Source: Omphiscola glabra
Taxonomy: Eukaryota > Mollusca > Gastropoda > Lymnaeidae
Assembly (NCBI GenBank): GCA_964017045.1
Contig: OZ024802.1
Span: 24,305,793-24,369,792, forward strand
Direction: 5' to 3'
DNA length: 64,000 nucleotides
The position numbers and the translations under genes are program-made. Of this stretch, positions 12,301 to 26,800 are shown piece by piece. Within the stretch, counting starts at the first letter, position 1, and each line of letters opens with the position of its first letter. A model generated the notes under the pieces. It made no database searches. It was not told the origin of the DNA and worked only from the letters and a program-made list of their open reading frames with translations.

Positions 12301-13927
12301 AGACAACAAGAATGAATGTATATCTCTCCACTTTTTATTTCTGAGCCAAATTTTGACAGTTTTCATCCAAAGAGCTACACAGAGTATAGTATGTGTGATG
12401 GCCAAGTGATCCATTTTGTTATTACGCTTTTTAGACCTATTCCACTTGTCATTGGTCAGTTGAATGTCTTCCACAGTTTTATAAGTCAATAATAATGTAG
12501 ATTGCTGTGAATTGTTTCAATGTGAATGGATGAAAATATTTTTATGGACATGACATATGCTGGACAACATTCTTGTTTCAAGATAATGTATTGTGTAAAG
12601 AGATTTTACTTTTCAAATGATTGGTGGTGTTTTTCCCCAGTGTGAGAGTAGTTTTCTTCAAGATGAGAGATTATTTCAAGATGCATTCAAGGGATATACT
12701 TTCAACACTCTTTCTGTTTATTTGTATTTATAAGCAAGCATGGTCTATTGATTTGGCAGATATGACCTCACTTCACTTGTATTATTATGAATGGGTCTGG
12801 TGAAGCAGCTTTTGTTTTCTGGATGTATCTACTACCAGTTGCTAATGCCTGTGAAAAGTGATTTACTGTTGATTCATGTTACATGGCACAGTAGGCCACA
12901 TCCTGAAGAGGAGAGAGAGTGTGTGTGGTGGTTACCAGATAAGCCATCCTATGACCTTGAACTTTTAATTTTCTTTTCTGTTTTAATGTGAAAAGTGTGC
13001 TGATGATGGCTGCTGTTGGTATTACTGATCACCAAATGAACGGTGGTCAGGTGGACATTCAAATATTGGTTGTAAATATTGAATTATATTTTTTCTATAT
13101 AGGAAAAAAGCTTTCACATGGAAAATTTGTCTCCACTTGTTAAAATATGTCATGAGCTTGAGTTTTGTGTGAGTTTACTTCTTATGTCATGATGAAATAT
13201 TGATCAAATGAAAATTACAATTATGAGATTTGATTGACTTTGTCATGTAAAGATGTTGATTAAACTTGATTTAGGCCCAAGTCAGCATGGCAATTAATCT
13301 AATGCTGAATTCTTACAATATAAGTCTTTTAAAAAATGTTTTTTTTGGTGTTGTTTTTATAAATAATGGGCTGGGTTTTGATGAAATAAAAAATTCTTTT
13401 TAAAATGATTTGTAAGGTCAGTGAACCCATCATAATAAGTTATGGTAACTTCTTTTTAAAGCAGTGAGAATAAAAATGGTTATTTCTATCATCACCTCCC
13501 CTTGTATGAAATATTTTGTAAATATTTTTGTAACATAGCAATCTCAATAACCGATTTATTTTTTGCCTCTAAAATCTTTTAGTTGGGTTTGGCGTTGTTT
13601 TTTTTTAAATTCCCCCCCCCCCCCCCCCCCCCCCTTTCCTTTTTTTTTTTTTAACACAATGTTATAAAACTGTTTTTGAGAGTAAGCCTTGACATGGGTG
13701 GTTGAAACTTTTTAACAACATTCTGAACAGCATTGTCTCATTGAGTGATGTAGGTTGAGCTTGTGTGTGTATTGAAGGAAAACTCTTGGGTGTCATAGTC
13801 ACAGGTCAACTGAAATGGGGAGAATGGTTTAACATAACTCTGGCCATTCAGACATTAGACTTGTTCAAAGAAAGACGAGCCCCTGAAAAGCATTTGGATG
13901 GCAGAGATGCTATGTCTTGACCCATTG
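9367..13927. other. AT-rich intergenic or 3' UTR sequence
   Basis: No exon, RNA gene or transposon is recognisable. It contains a poly-C tract of about 26 bases at 13610-13635 followed by T-runs. The few open frames of 60-77 codons have no motif and no supporting splice sites. Confidence 0.6.
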
Positions 13928-14171
13928 AGAATATAAAGAAAGTGTCAGATATAAAAAGAAAGTGTCAAGATATATAAAGTGTCAAGATATAAAAAGAAAG
14001 TGTCAGATATATAAAGAAAGTGTCAAGATATATAAATAAAATGTCAAGATATATAAAGAAAGTGTCAGATATAAAAAGAAAGTGTCAGATATAAAAAGAA
14101 AGTGTCAGCTATATAAAGAAAGTGTCAGATAAATAAAGAAAGTGTCAGATATAAAAAGAAAGTGTCAGATG
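13928..14171 (+). repeat. About 20-bp minisatellite, roughly 12 units
   Basis: Repeats of AAAGAAAGTGTCAGATATA with 19-21 bp period and small variants (CAAGATATAT, AGCTATATA). Confidence 0.9.
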
Positions 14172-16843
14172 TGTTATGAGAGTAGTGAATTTGTTGCATA
14201 ATGAGCAAAAACAAAACAACAACAAATGAGCAATGGGATAAGTTTCGGCTCAAAATAAGTAAAGTAGATATAAGAATATTATTTTGTCAAGACCATTCAC
14301 TACTTGAAATTGTGTGCTCAACACCTTTATTATTATTATTGCTAGATGGTGAAGTTAAAAAAGTGTTCTGGCATGTTGTAGCATTATAAGACATCTATTT
14401 TAAATAACTCTTTTTGTTGTTGTTTTTTATCGTTGAAATGTTCATATTTTTTGGCCAAACCAAATTTTAGACAAAGGGCTTCATGAAAATCGATTAAAGA
14501 ATATTGCTTGTTTGTTGTGTGTGTGTGGCTGTCCTAACAGTTTCTATACAATAATACACAAGACTTTCACAATTTGTACATAATCTTATTCAACTTCTCT
14601 TCTTTTTTTTTCCCCTCCCTCCCACATCGTTTTGATCATTCTTAAAGTAACCTGTTGCCAATATTTCAATATTATTTTCAATTTTGTTAATGTTGGTATT
14701 TAAATTTTGAGCATCCTGTTGGTTAATTGAATTCAGTTCAATACAAGTTTGAGTCATGTTCATGTTCTCATGAGGAAGAACTTGAAAATTTATCAAAATT
14801 TTCAACACAGTAAATGAGGTGTGTTTTTGTTTGGTAGGTTTTTTTTTGTGGTTTTTTTTTGGTTTTTTTATCATTATTTTTTTTTTTAAATATTATTTGT
14901 TTGCTTATTTCACGCTACTAAGATTTTCTGGCTGCCTATTATAATGGAATGAATAAAGTTGAACCCATTTCCAGCAGATGAGTTCTCCTCGTTATCCACT
15001 TGTCTCTGTAATTGTAGAGAAATAGAATTTTAAGTTTTATTAAAATTCCTACATTTCTCTTTTACAACTTCAATGTTTTGAATCGCAGTGGATGAAGATT
15101 TGTGAATATGTAGATATTGAGAAATAAACAGGATTTAGAAAATGTCATCAAACTCACTTTTCCTCTGATGGCTTTGGGGGAGGGGGGGGCCTTAATATTA
15201 AATGAAATTGCTTTCAATAAACATCTCTAGCAAAAATATTAAAATTTCTGATTTGTCTAACTCAAAAATCTCTTGTACTCTGTCTGTTAGTAAGTGTTGG
15301 TTCATAGCTTGTGGTCTGTTCTGCTCCTCTACTTTATACATAATGGTTCAAGATCATTTCATTACATATTTTTTTAACAAAAACATTTTATGCAAGGATT
15401 TTCATATTTTATTTTATAATAATTAAATTATTTAAAAGTTGACAAGAAATTACCTTTAAATTCTTTAAAAGTTGACAAGAAATTACCTTTAAATTCTTTA
15501 AAAGTTGACAAGAAATTACCTTTAGCTTCACATTGAAAACAAAAGATTTGGTTAATACAATATCACTGATTTAGGTCAACATTTGGTCAGACATTGAGTC
15601 AAATAAACAGCATAATTTATTTTTAAAACATAATAATAATAATAAAGGCTATGTGTTGTTCAGGTATTGATAATTTAATATAAAGTTATATGTAACAAAC
15701 TTGGAAAGACAAAGATAGAAAGATAATGTCAAGTTATATCATGGGTGACCAAAGTTGCTAAAATTTGATTAGTTTCCAATACAATTTTTGTTGTCATGAA
15801 TAAAATACAAATGTACAGCCCTCTGCTATAAGTTTTTCTCTATTTCTCTTCTCCCATCTATGATAAAATACATGTCATGCAATTATAACAATAGATTTTT
15901 GTTTAGTCAGTTTAATGTGTGCTAAACAGGAGCAGAATATTTCAACGCATTTTATTAGTAATCATTGATTATTTTTCATAATCTGTATGCGTGTCTGCTG
16001 TTATCATATCATGACAAATGAATTTCCCAATGTATTTCAATAAAAATAAACTATTAAAATAGACTGTTTCATTGTTTATTTGGTAAATCCAATCTTCCAT
16101 TTTCTTTTTTAAACACCCCCCCCCCCCTTTTTTTTTTTCTCCTTTTTTTTCCTTTTCCCCCTTTTAATTAGTTTGAGTGTTATTTGTTTCTTTTGCCTGG
16201 GCTTATTGGAGCCCATATATCTCTACATTTCCGACAACCCACTGAAACATCATACTTTGCTTAGTCTCCTAGTCCATTGTGGCAACCCTATAGTGTTCCC
16301 TCCTAGATTTGTCAATAAATATACAAAAATCATGGGAGATGAAATATTCCAAGCATCAAACTCGCATCCAAAGAGAAAAAATATTTAAAACAATGTTGCA
16401 TTTTAAAAATATCCAAATATGAATCCACTTTAAATTTTAAAAGGATTGCTGATAAAGAATATTTTTTAAATATTGCATTGAAAGAAATGTCAAGATTAAG
16501 GAGAGCTACCTGCAAATAGAGTTAAATTGTAATGAAATATCTGAAAGTCTTCAATTGTTTAAAGTACTAAAAAACTATGTCTTTAACATTTTACTTTATT
16601 CTGATCGTTGTGGTCAAACAGTTTTGGCTAAATTTTCATCAGTTTTGAAATGTCTTGCATACATTTTTAAAAAAAAATATTTTATAACAAAAGACACTAG
16701 AAACGGTGTTTCCCAATGTTATCTGTTATTTATTGCCATACACTTATATTTCATTTATTGCAAGTTTTATCCTATTACGTTGAATCTCAAAATTGAAATT
16801 CAGTCTTTCCCCATGGAAACATAAAGAGGTTTTATATACTAAA
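14172..16843. other. AT-rich intergenic sequence
   Basis: No supported gene. It contains a three-unit tandem repeat at 15431-15523 (listed separately), G-tracts at 15176-15188, a poly-C/poly-T stretch at 16117-16160 and several AATAAA motifs. Confidence 0.6.
15431..15523 (+). repeat. 33-bp tandem repeat, 3 units
   Basis: Three near-identical units of AAAAGTTGACAAGAAATTAC followed by CTTTAAATTCTTT. Confidence 0.9.
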
Positions 16844-17105
16844 TAGCATTGAGTTTGAGTCAAAATGGATCCGGACACGCAGCGCTGCCATTCGCACCCG
16901 GGTCCCATTAGACTCAATGCTATTCGGATGTCATTTGTGGTAGTTTATTTTAGTTAAACTGAAGAAGTAAGTTTACAAACATATAGTCCATTCAATTATC
17001 TTTCATTTGATGCCTCATTTTGTCTTATCAACCCAACAATAATATTTTAAATAGTTTTTTAATCCCAACCTCTCACTTCTGGTACCCGGGTGCGAATAGT
17101 AGCAG
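16844..17105. mobile_element. Fold-back (palindromic) MITE, copy A, left arm truncated
   Basis: Shares the centre (CGGACACGCAGCGC) and the whole right arm with the copies at 23030 and 33160. It ends in CTGGTACCCGGGTGCGAATAG. Most of the left arm is missing. It lies just downstream of EPS8, perhaps in its 3' UTR. Confidence 0.85.
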
Positions 17106-17555
17106 TGTTTATTTAAAACTCTAATACAAATATTTTTTTAAATGGGGGGGGGGGGGGGCGCATTAAACCTTTTTAGGTACTAGTATTTACTGTTCCAAGT
17201 GCTACTTCTAAGCTTGATAAAATTAATACATTGAAATAAATTTATAGTTAATGAAAATATTTCATATGTAATTGCTACACTGACCATTGGACAAATGGCA
17301 AACAACAAATATTAAAGCCTTGTGCCTCAATTAATTAACTGACTATTAATACTATAATGATTTCTGCCCTGAAGATACATACAGGGAATATGGATGATCA
17401 CAATAATATTACCATGATGCAATCAAACTACAAATAATTTTAAAATAAACACATTTGCTAATCATTTTAAGCTCATGCCAACCAAATAACAGTAATAACT
17501 TAAATATATAACATATAACTACTACCTGTGTCATAGCAGAAGTTAAACTGTATGT
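17106..17555. other. AT-rich sequence downstream of EPS8 (possible 3' UTR on minus strand)
   Basis: Contains a G15 tract at 17144-17158. TTTATT (AATAAA on the minus strand) is present near 17108, but the poly(A) site cannot be fixed from sequence alone. Confidence 0.5.
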
Positions 17556-17670
17556 CAGGGATTCTCAAAGTGCTGGTCTGTGGAGCAGCAGTCAGTGACT
17601 CCTTAAAACTTTAAGGTACGGGTAATTAAGTCCTTGAAGTCAGTCACAATAAAAATGTTGAGAAGCATTG
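17556..17670. mobile_element. Small hAT-type MITE beside the EPS8 stop codon
   Basis: Starts CAGGGATTCTCAAAG and ends TGTTGAGAAGCATTG, an imperfect inverted pair of the type common in hAT MITEs. The flanks CTGTATGT and CTGTACAT agree at 6 of 8 positions. It lies about 40 bp beyond the EPS8 stop, so it is probably transcribed in the 3' UTR. Confidence 0.55.
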
Positions 17671-17710
17671 CTGTACATGACATTTCAATGCAAGTTTTTG
17701 TTCTTTGTTC

Positions 17711-17802
17711 CTAACTGTTAAAGCTTCTCTTCTTGAGTTCACCTCTCTTGTGCACTAGAAGGTCTCGAAGACTATGGCCAGACGTGCTGCCCCTGTAATC
17801 AT
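17711..17802 (-). CDS. EPS8: EPS8 last coding exon
   Basis: Acceptor AAACCTTCAG on the minus strand; stop TAG at 17713-17711. It completes the split codon from the previous exon and encodes DDYRGSTSGHSLRDLLVHKR then GELKKRSFNS. The basic, serine-rich tail has no domain I recognise. Confidence 0.88.
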
Positions 17803-20800
17803 CTGAAGGTTTTAAACCAGAAAATTAATCAAGAAACTTGATCCCAAACTTGGTGGAATGAGTTCTTCATTCATTTAAATATATCTACAATTCAATAAGA
17901 ACATTATTCTATTACTTTGACTTTGACTTAAAAAGTAAATTTCGTTCCTTCATAAGTATGATGAATCGTATAAATTTAAATTTTTCTAAACTTCATGATT
18001 GGTAGTGATGTGGAATGGTCTAAATGTAATTTATTTTTACCTTCATCGTAGGGATGTTGAAAGGTCTCCATGTCCTCATTAGAATAATTTTGGTTTGTTT
18101 CTTCATCAGTCTGCGTGATGTGTTGTTTACGTCTTTGTAAAATATCATTTAATTCTTTGGCTGATCTCGTGCCGTACTGCAGTGAAAATAGAGAAAAAAA
18201 ATAACTTTAAAAAAAAAAAATTAAAATAAATATTTAAAAATTAATCTTTGAATGATGACGACAACAAGATTGCAACAGAAGACAAGTAAAGGACAAGCGA
18301 GAATTTTCAGCAACGTCAAGGTTAACACACAGGAATAATGTTCTCCAACAAATGTAAGGACGGCCTCAGTGACCAGTTGGGTTGTTATCGTATCTAAAGT
18401 GGTCATTTGGTTAATGGCATCAGATGTTGTAGTTAGAATATTAAACATTCATTTTTTTTAAACTAAATTAATTTGCACAAAAAATATAGCCTTTTTAAAA
18501 AAAAAATAATAGTAACTTAAATATAGCTTATACAATTAATGTATTAATTATGAATTTAGTGAGATCTAGCCATTTAATATGAAATTTAAGAACACAAAAT
18601 GTGTACCGCTACTGTAGAATAGACAAAATTCCTTAAAAGTATCTTATTTGTTGCAACTTTTAAATAATTAAGCAATTAAGCAATCAAGAAGCGTCCTGTT
18701 TTTTGTTTTGGTTTTTTTTTTTTTGGTGGTTGTTGTTTTTTTTTGGGTTTTTTTTGCAATGTTTAACCATACATCACAACCCGTGGGCATAAAAAAACAA
18801 CTGAACACAAATGTAAAAAAAAAAAACTGTACATCATTAAAAACTATACAGAAAAAAAAGATAAGTCGAAAAAAAAGTTTAATTTGGAACCTTTTCATTA
18901 TTTTCATCAATGGTTTGACCGAACCAATAAAAATGAATAGTCTACCCTTCACGGGGCCCAAATTTAAGAATGTTTACATCATTCATAAATTGGATACTGG
19001 ATACTATTAGCATCTTTTAAATGAAATAGCTTGTTACAAGTCCGATTTTTCTCAAATGTGGTTGTTTTTTAAACTAGTCAATAGCAATTTTATTAAAATT
19101 GGACATATGATGAATTTGATAGCAATTCAGATGCATTAATTAGACATGACATAATTATTTTGTTAATTATGCTAGCAGTAGTAATACTAAATAATATTTT
19201 ACATTGGGAAATGGAGCGTGAGCTCTAAATGCACTCCCCGACGCACCTCCACACAGCTCAGACGCCGGGTCTCCCTGACGCCGGACTGTGCGGCGGCATG
19301 CCAGGGACAATTCCCCCCCCCCCCCCCCCCCATGTTCTCAACTGCAACTGCTCGATCGGATTTACGGATGTAGGCTTTCCCCACCCGGGGACGTCCGGAC
19401 AACCGAAACAGCAGCGTTTAAAGCGTTCGCAGCCCCATCTCCCAGGGAGCCTTTCTCTAAATCTATTGAAAAGCTGTACAAAAGCCTGTACGACCGCACA
19501 TCTTGACAAACATATCAAAAAATTGTACAAAGTACGGGGCAAACCGTACAGGTTGCCATGCATGGTATGAACAATGTCTCCCATTCAAAATCATTATGAT
19601 AATAAAACATAAGTTACCCCAGAGGTACTTTTTTGTAAGGTCAACAGTCCATCTAACCGGATGGCTTCATCGTGACCAATTAGATTGACGATGTCAGTGA
19701 GGTGGACTTGAAACATCTCCCAGCCAGTGTATCCCTGGAAAGCTTCTCTGGTTCTAAGAGTGAATGAGACAGAATATGAAATCATATTTTGGTGTCGATA
19801 ACGTAACTTTTTTTATTTTTTAAATATATATTTTGGTTATTTTATTTGGCAAAAAAAACATGGGTACCCAAAAAAGGGGAATGCGGTTGGGGGTGGGTGG
19901 GGGAGTGACAGTGGCGTAGTGAGGGGGGCAAGGGGGGCATAATGCCCCGGGCGCTACTCACAAAGGGGCGCCAAATGGTATATTTTACTATAATATTGTA
20001 TGGTTTTCGAATAGGAGGAGGGGCGCTAAAAAGGTATTGGGGGGCGCTAAAAAGGTATTGTGCCCCGGGGGCGAGTTAAGCTCGCTACGCCACAGGGGAG
20101 TGATCAAGTTGTAAAATAAGGAAATAAGAAGCAACTAGTGGTTCAGTGTCTGCAAAAGAAAACCTCATTTATTGAACAGCTAATGATGAATATTTATAAA
20201 ATAAGCTACCGTACATAATTAAACATGAAACATCCTAATTATTTGATGATTTTCTTCTTCTTCTCTCGCTATCTCTCCCTCTCCCCTCTCTCTCTCCCTG
20301 TGTCTCTCTTCCCTCCCTTTTAATTATAATTCTCCACCTTTAATACTTGTCATTGTTATTCATTATTTGGTCGAAACATTAAATTTTTTAAATTAATTTA
20401 AATTTATTTTAAAGTTGTATGATCTTGTATATTAAGTTATTTTCTTAGAAATTAGATACTGTTGGTCTTGTTAAATCTACTGGGAGCACAAGGCTTAGCT
20501 AAGAAGGAGGGGGCAGATGTCCCCGGGCGCCAGGATAGTTAGGGGCGTCAAAATGTGCTTTGATATTATTTCATTGATGAAAATAATGGGTTTGGAAGTA
20601 GAAAAAAAGAAAGGGATGCGCTTTAAAATGAATCTTGTCCCCGGGCGCCGAACACTCTAGCTACGCCTCTGTGGAGCATCTATTGGTCAATCATACCCTG
20701 TCCAACTGAGTGACTGAGCGTTGAGTCTAAGAAATTACGAGATTACTGAACTTACGTATCGCTAAATCCTTTGCTTACAAGCCACCCCCACACTTCCTCT

Positions 20801-23800
20801 GGCGAAGAATTCTTGGTCAGTCTGGTGACGTCAATCGGCCTCGACACACGTGACGTCACCCTGGCGTGCAATTCATTGAAGTGTTCTTGGTTACCTCGAC
20901 CTAATAAATACATTAACGGGACTTCAACAACACCCACACTCGTTTAGTTCACTTTACAACAGTGTTTCCAAAACTTTCGACATATATGTACCCCTGTCTA
21001 TAATTTTCATAACCCTGAGTACCTCTTAAATGCATATACCAGTACATTAATAACAATCAAAACATTTTTTTTTCTTCTTTTTAGCACGTACCCACACCCA
21101 ACTCTTCCCGTACGCCCAGGGGTACTTGTACCACACTTTAAGAAACACTACTTTACAAGAATAACTCTTTCTTCCCACAGGTACCGGAACACTTCAAGTT
21201 ATCTACGATGCACAAAGACAAGGGATTAGAGGATTTAAAAAAAAATAATTATTTATCAATCAAGGAACAATTTGTTTTATTTAGGCAGCCAGTTAACAGA
21301 AGCGACCGCAAGGGCTCCAGCGACTTGAACATTACTGCTATGTGTGTCCTGTACCAACACGCCCGGCCATGGTGAACTTAAAACTGATTCAGGCTTATAG
21401 CACCCGGAGACCACATGACATGAAAGTCAAGTTCTCATTCGATTCTAAAATCCCCCCCCCCCAAAAAAAAAAAATAATCATGCTACCTCCCTCATGCTAC
21501 CTCCCTCATGCTACCTCTATGTCCCACACCCTCATGCTACCTCTATGTCCCACACCCTCGTGCTACCTCTATGTCCCCACACCCTCATGCTACCTCTATG
21601 TCGGAACTCGCTGTTGTATTGGGAGCCTTCATCGGGTCTCAAAGATGGCGGTGTTGGCGTCTGGGAAGGATGTGTCAACATTCGAGGGTAATTAGCTGCT
21701 GGGCTGTCAGCCTTGGGTGGATGGTGCGCTGACGGGTGTTGCCTGGATGGGGGCTCGCCGGTCTTAGAAGGTGGCACGTGGCCTTGGACAGCAGGAGGCG
21801 AATCTCTTCGGTGCCGAGGCGGGGGCGGTGGGGGTTGAGGTGCCAGTGAGCTACGCCTGATTGGGTACAGGACGTCTTCGTCGCTCTGACGCTGCTCGTG
21901 CAGCGAGGGCGCCACTGAGTGAGGTGACCTCTTGTTGACCCCAGGTGGTGAGTCCATATCATGAGACGACCTATGGGTGACTCCAGGCGTCAAGTCTGCC
22001 ATATAGGATGACCTCTGGGTGACCACTGGGGAACCGTCGTATCCTGAATACGGTCTAGGGTAACCTAAAGAGTACATGCGCCATTACGATCAGTTTATGC
22101 AAGCTTTCTAGTAATTCTAGTTTCGGCACAATATTCGCCACTGCGCTCACATAAATTTAAATAATGACATAACAATAACGAAACTATGCGATATCTAACA
22201 TGGAAGGAAGAGCCTACTTAATTTATGATATATCAATTTATTTGATTACATCCCTTTATGTTTGTATTTCCCCACAATTCAGCGCGTGAGCGAGAAGAAA
22301 ATTAATAAATTACAAACTTTACTTTGTTAATGTCAGTGAATTCTTAAAATAGTTGGTATATTTTGGATACCTGGCAATATTTTACCTTATGAATCAATTT
22401 ACTATTTTTTCACTCAAATTAGTTCGTAAATTCGGTTGGGTTGATCAAATGAGTAGCTATATTAACTTAAAATACGGTAGGCCATACTCTTACAATAGTT
22501 CTATGCCACAGCCATAGCCATGTTGAATGAAAAAGGGCCTTAATACTTTATATTATAAATTAAACCATATTATAGTGGTTGCTATCCTTGAGATTTGACT
22601 CGATGGAATTAATGCAGGGCCTCGCACCACGGAAGTTCAGGCAAATAGACTAGAGCAACATTTCCACCTTGACACGTCCAAGGGAATTTACGGGACCCCA
22701 GCAACAGATAAACTCTAGACATCTAATAAATATATTATGCCATTTACTGGCCTGAGTAACTTTCTGATGCACTTAACACTTTAAATTCATTTAGTTGTTG
22801 GATAAAATCCATCAAAAAAGACTTCGAATTAAAAAAAAAGATTCATTTTAGTGCCAAATATTTTGAATTCTTGACAATTCCAATGTAGGTGGCACATGGG
22901 AAATGTTGACTACTATTTTAAAAGTTTTGTAAAGGGGCCTTGAATAATATTATTCTCACAGGCACTACTTAACTAAGCAGGTTACGGTATACGTAAGGTG
23001 ACCTGTGTTTGCCCCATTTAACATTCGAAGTGGCTATTGGTACCCGGGTACCAGAATTGAGGTATCAAATGAAAGATAATTGAATGGACTATACGTTTGT
23101 AAACTTAATTCTTCATTTTAACTAAAATAAACCACCACAAATGACATCCGAATAGCATTAGTCAAAATGGACCCGGACACGCAGCGCCGCCATTCGCACC
23201 CGGTTACCATTAGACTCAATGCTATTCGGATGTCATTTGTAGTCATTTATTTTATTAAAACTGAAAAATTAAGTTTACAAACATTATAGTACATTCAATT
23301 ATCTTTCATTTGATACCTCATTTTGTCTTACAAACCCAACAATAATATTTTAAATCGTTTTTTAATCACAACCTCTCAATTCTGGTACCCGGGTACCAAT
23401 AGGTGCAGCCTTAAACATTTCATCAACAAAAGAACTTTGTCAGCCATTAATATTTTTTGTTGTTATAAATTCCAAAAATAAATTCACCCTCAGGTAGGGA
23501 AAAATCTGGTTAGGGAAAAAGATTATCAAAAGCTGGGATCATTTGGCTTTGAAACAAAACTAAAAAAAAAACACAAAAACAAAACAATGTTTATGACAAT
23601 GGCGATAGTGTTTTATTAAAGAATATTGGTTACATAGATATTAAATGTATTACGTCTCCTATATAGTACAAACAAATCAATAAACAATTATTTTTTCATC
23701 TTAAATTTTAAGATACAACTTAATAAAGACATTCTGACTTGCAGAATAAAGGTACTTTCATGAATATTCAATTAATTATGTTCTTTCATTCCATTATATC

Positions 23801-26800
23801 ATTATTTCAATGGAACCCTATAAACCCTGAATAGAATTAAGTCACAAGTTTTAACCTTAAATTTGTAATAACGTTTTTTTGTAATAGAATCCATTTGTCA
23901 TCACATATAAATTGGTTTATGCACATGCCAACAAAGACTAACAAAAATAATCTTTGAAGAAAAAAAATATCGAAATTAAACTGAATATTTATTCATGCAG
24001 TTCTCTTTATACTTATTGTATTAAGTAACTAGGGGTGCAAAACTAAAAAAAACAACACAGTAATTGGGGACCACTGATTTTATAAATAGATTTTAAAAAA
24101 CTGGGATAGGAACATCTGAGAATAAAATACAAACAGAAATAACTATCACTTAATCTCCATTGATATAAGCTGCAGATGGATATAGTTAGGATGATGAAAC
24201 GATTCCTATCACTATCAGTATCCACTCCTACAGAGTGACTACTGTTACTGTATGAAATAAGATTGGAGCTATTCAATGGAATATTTAGAGATAAACAAAA
24301 TAGCAGGGTACTGGAAAGCTAAATGATTGCTGGAATGGTTCTAGATTGGCTATGGCATTAAAATCAGGGAAAGGGACAAGTACCGGGAAAGATTTACAAT
24401 ATATTTAATTACAGGATATCAATCAGTGAAGAGGCAAATGAGCTGGGGTTACAAAATGTGTGACTTTAATTTACTACCAAAATGTTCTAACATTTACATG
24501 GCTACCAAAGGAGTTTGTACTACTTTATTTTAATACTATTAATAGTTTTAAAAAAAAATTTGATTCACTTACTTTAACCAACACATTTTTCAGCATTTTA
24601 ATTTTTTGTAGTTTTTGAAAATGTACCGTTTATCAATGGATATCATTTTGAACAGTAACCAATAAAATAAATCTAAAAAATAAAACAAATTCACTGAAAA
24701 AAGTTCAATTCATTACCATTTGTTTTTTTGTTTTTTAAAGATTAGTGATTTTCAAATTATTACAAAAAATTCCAGTCAAAGCTCTCCAATCAATCAAATG
24801 ATGACATTTGTAAGGCAGAGTGAGTGTAGTTAGAACAGGAAATAATTGACATAAAAGTCCATGACATGGTTCACTCAATGGTGTTGTTCAACACTCTATA
24901 ATGGACACATTGAATAGCATTCTTCAACTGTCTTATAATGGAGATATACTGTCTTCAGTTTTCCCTTTAAATGCATCATTATTTCAATGATGTTAACTGG
25001 ACCAGCCTTTCCCCAACATTTAACTTTGGCGGAACAATGAACAAGTTTTTAAATTGCATGACGGACCATTGCCAGATTTCTTAACTACATTTTCTTTCTA
25101 GTTGACCATAAACATTTTTGTTCTGTGAACCGGCAAAGCAAGTCTCGCGGACCACCATTTGGGGAACGCTGAACTAGACCATGTCAAGAAAACCAAGGAA
25201 TGCTCAAGTTTACAAAATGAGCATAGTATTATTTTGATTATTACATGATAACAAGTGGATAAGATTTAAAAAAAACATACCTCCTATATTATTATCCCTC
25301 TTGACATGACATTTAATAGTACAGGGGTAATTCATTTACTTGCTTAGCATGATAAATACAGGCAAAGAAACCAACAATATATTTACAATAAACATTTGCT
25401 AGGTCTGTAGTTAAGTTAAGTAGAAGCATGTTCTTCCTCAATGCAAATTGACCATGGATATGAAATACATGTTAAGGTTCTCTTGTTGTAAGATAGATTA
25501 ATATGCATCATATATATATTTACACAGATTACAGTTGGAGAGTATAGAAAAATGACACCCCAAAATTACTCTAAGCCACAAGTTTTTAAACAAGTGAAAT
25601 CCTTCATTATAGTAATTTTATAGTGAAATCATTGATTAATTTTGTCGTTTATAGTGAAATCATTGATTGATTTTGTCGTTTACTTAAACAGAGAAAAATG
25701 AAAGTTCACTTGTAATTCCAATTCAATCGAAACTGAAAACTTCCCCAAACTTGTCTTCCACTTTTAGACCATTGGGCCTACAATTTTTCTACCTTCCGAA
25801 ATTGACATCAGTTCAGTTCTATCAACTGAGAGAACATGATACATTCCAGGACTGAATGTTTACTAAAGCAGGGTGACAGTAAGTGCACTATGCAAGTTAG
25901 CATAATCTCAGCTGTCAAGACTATGAGGCCATTAAATATAAACCCGTAATAGCAATGCACAGGAAAATAACAAAAAAAAAACCAACCTTTTATTCGTTTG
26001 GGAATTATTTTTGTCCATGCCGATCATGGGAGAGCTCACTAAGACAGTTTCCAGATAACTAAATTACTACAACGTTACTATGGTAACTAACGGAAAAACA
26101 TCAGAAGGCTCAACTCTGAATTAGAAACAAATACTATGACAAAATGTCCACTTTATCATTTATTAAAAATTCCTATTGTTAAACAGTAGAAAATCTCTTA
26201 ATATTTTATCAAAACTTTATTTGTTTTAGATTCTATATCAAATGTGTAAGGTTAGAATGATCTGAAGCCAATATGTTATCAGCATAGGAGTATAAGCCAA
26301 TAAAGCCTGATGTTTTTCCTGTGCTCTCAGATGAGGATGAACATCTGTGCTACGCTCAACACATTCCCAGAGATAACTGAGTACATCTTTACAGATTTTA
26401 TCAATCTAGGAAAACTTATGAGTTAAACTTCAAAAGGGTCTTCAAAAATACGGTTTTTATACATATAGATTGTATGAGCTGTCATTTCTTTTGTAACAGT
26501 AGGCTACTCTCTCTCTCTTTATATATATATGTGTGTGTGAGAGAGAGAGAGTTTAAGCTATAATTTCTGTCTTCAAACACTGGTTAATTCTGCAGAAGTG
26601 TAAGAAAGTGTTTGGGGGGGGGGGGGAAGTTACTTACTAACATAGTTAAATAAATCATCCAAGGTGGTCAAAACCATTGAGTCATTAAACACAAGATTAC
26701 TACGGTATTAGTTGTAAAATAAATATAAAAGACACAAAAGTCATCAGATCATATAATATAACAAAGCCAACATCACTAAAAAAAATTAATGAAAATGTTT

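Noticed and set aside
10021..12991. Several plus-strand frames of 60-77 codons in the spacer
   Set aside because: Short, AT-rich, without splice sites, motifs or conservation I can recognise.
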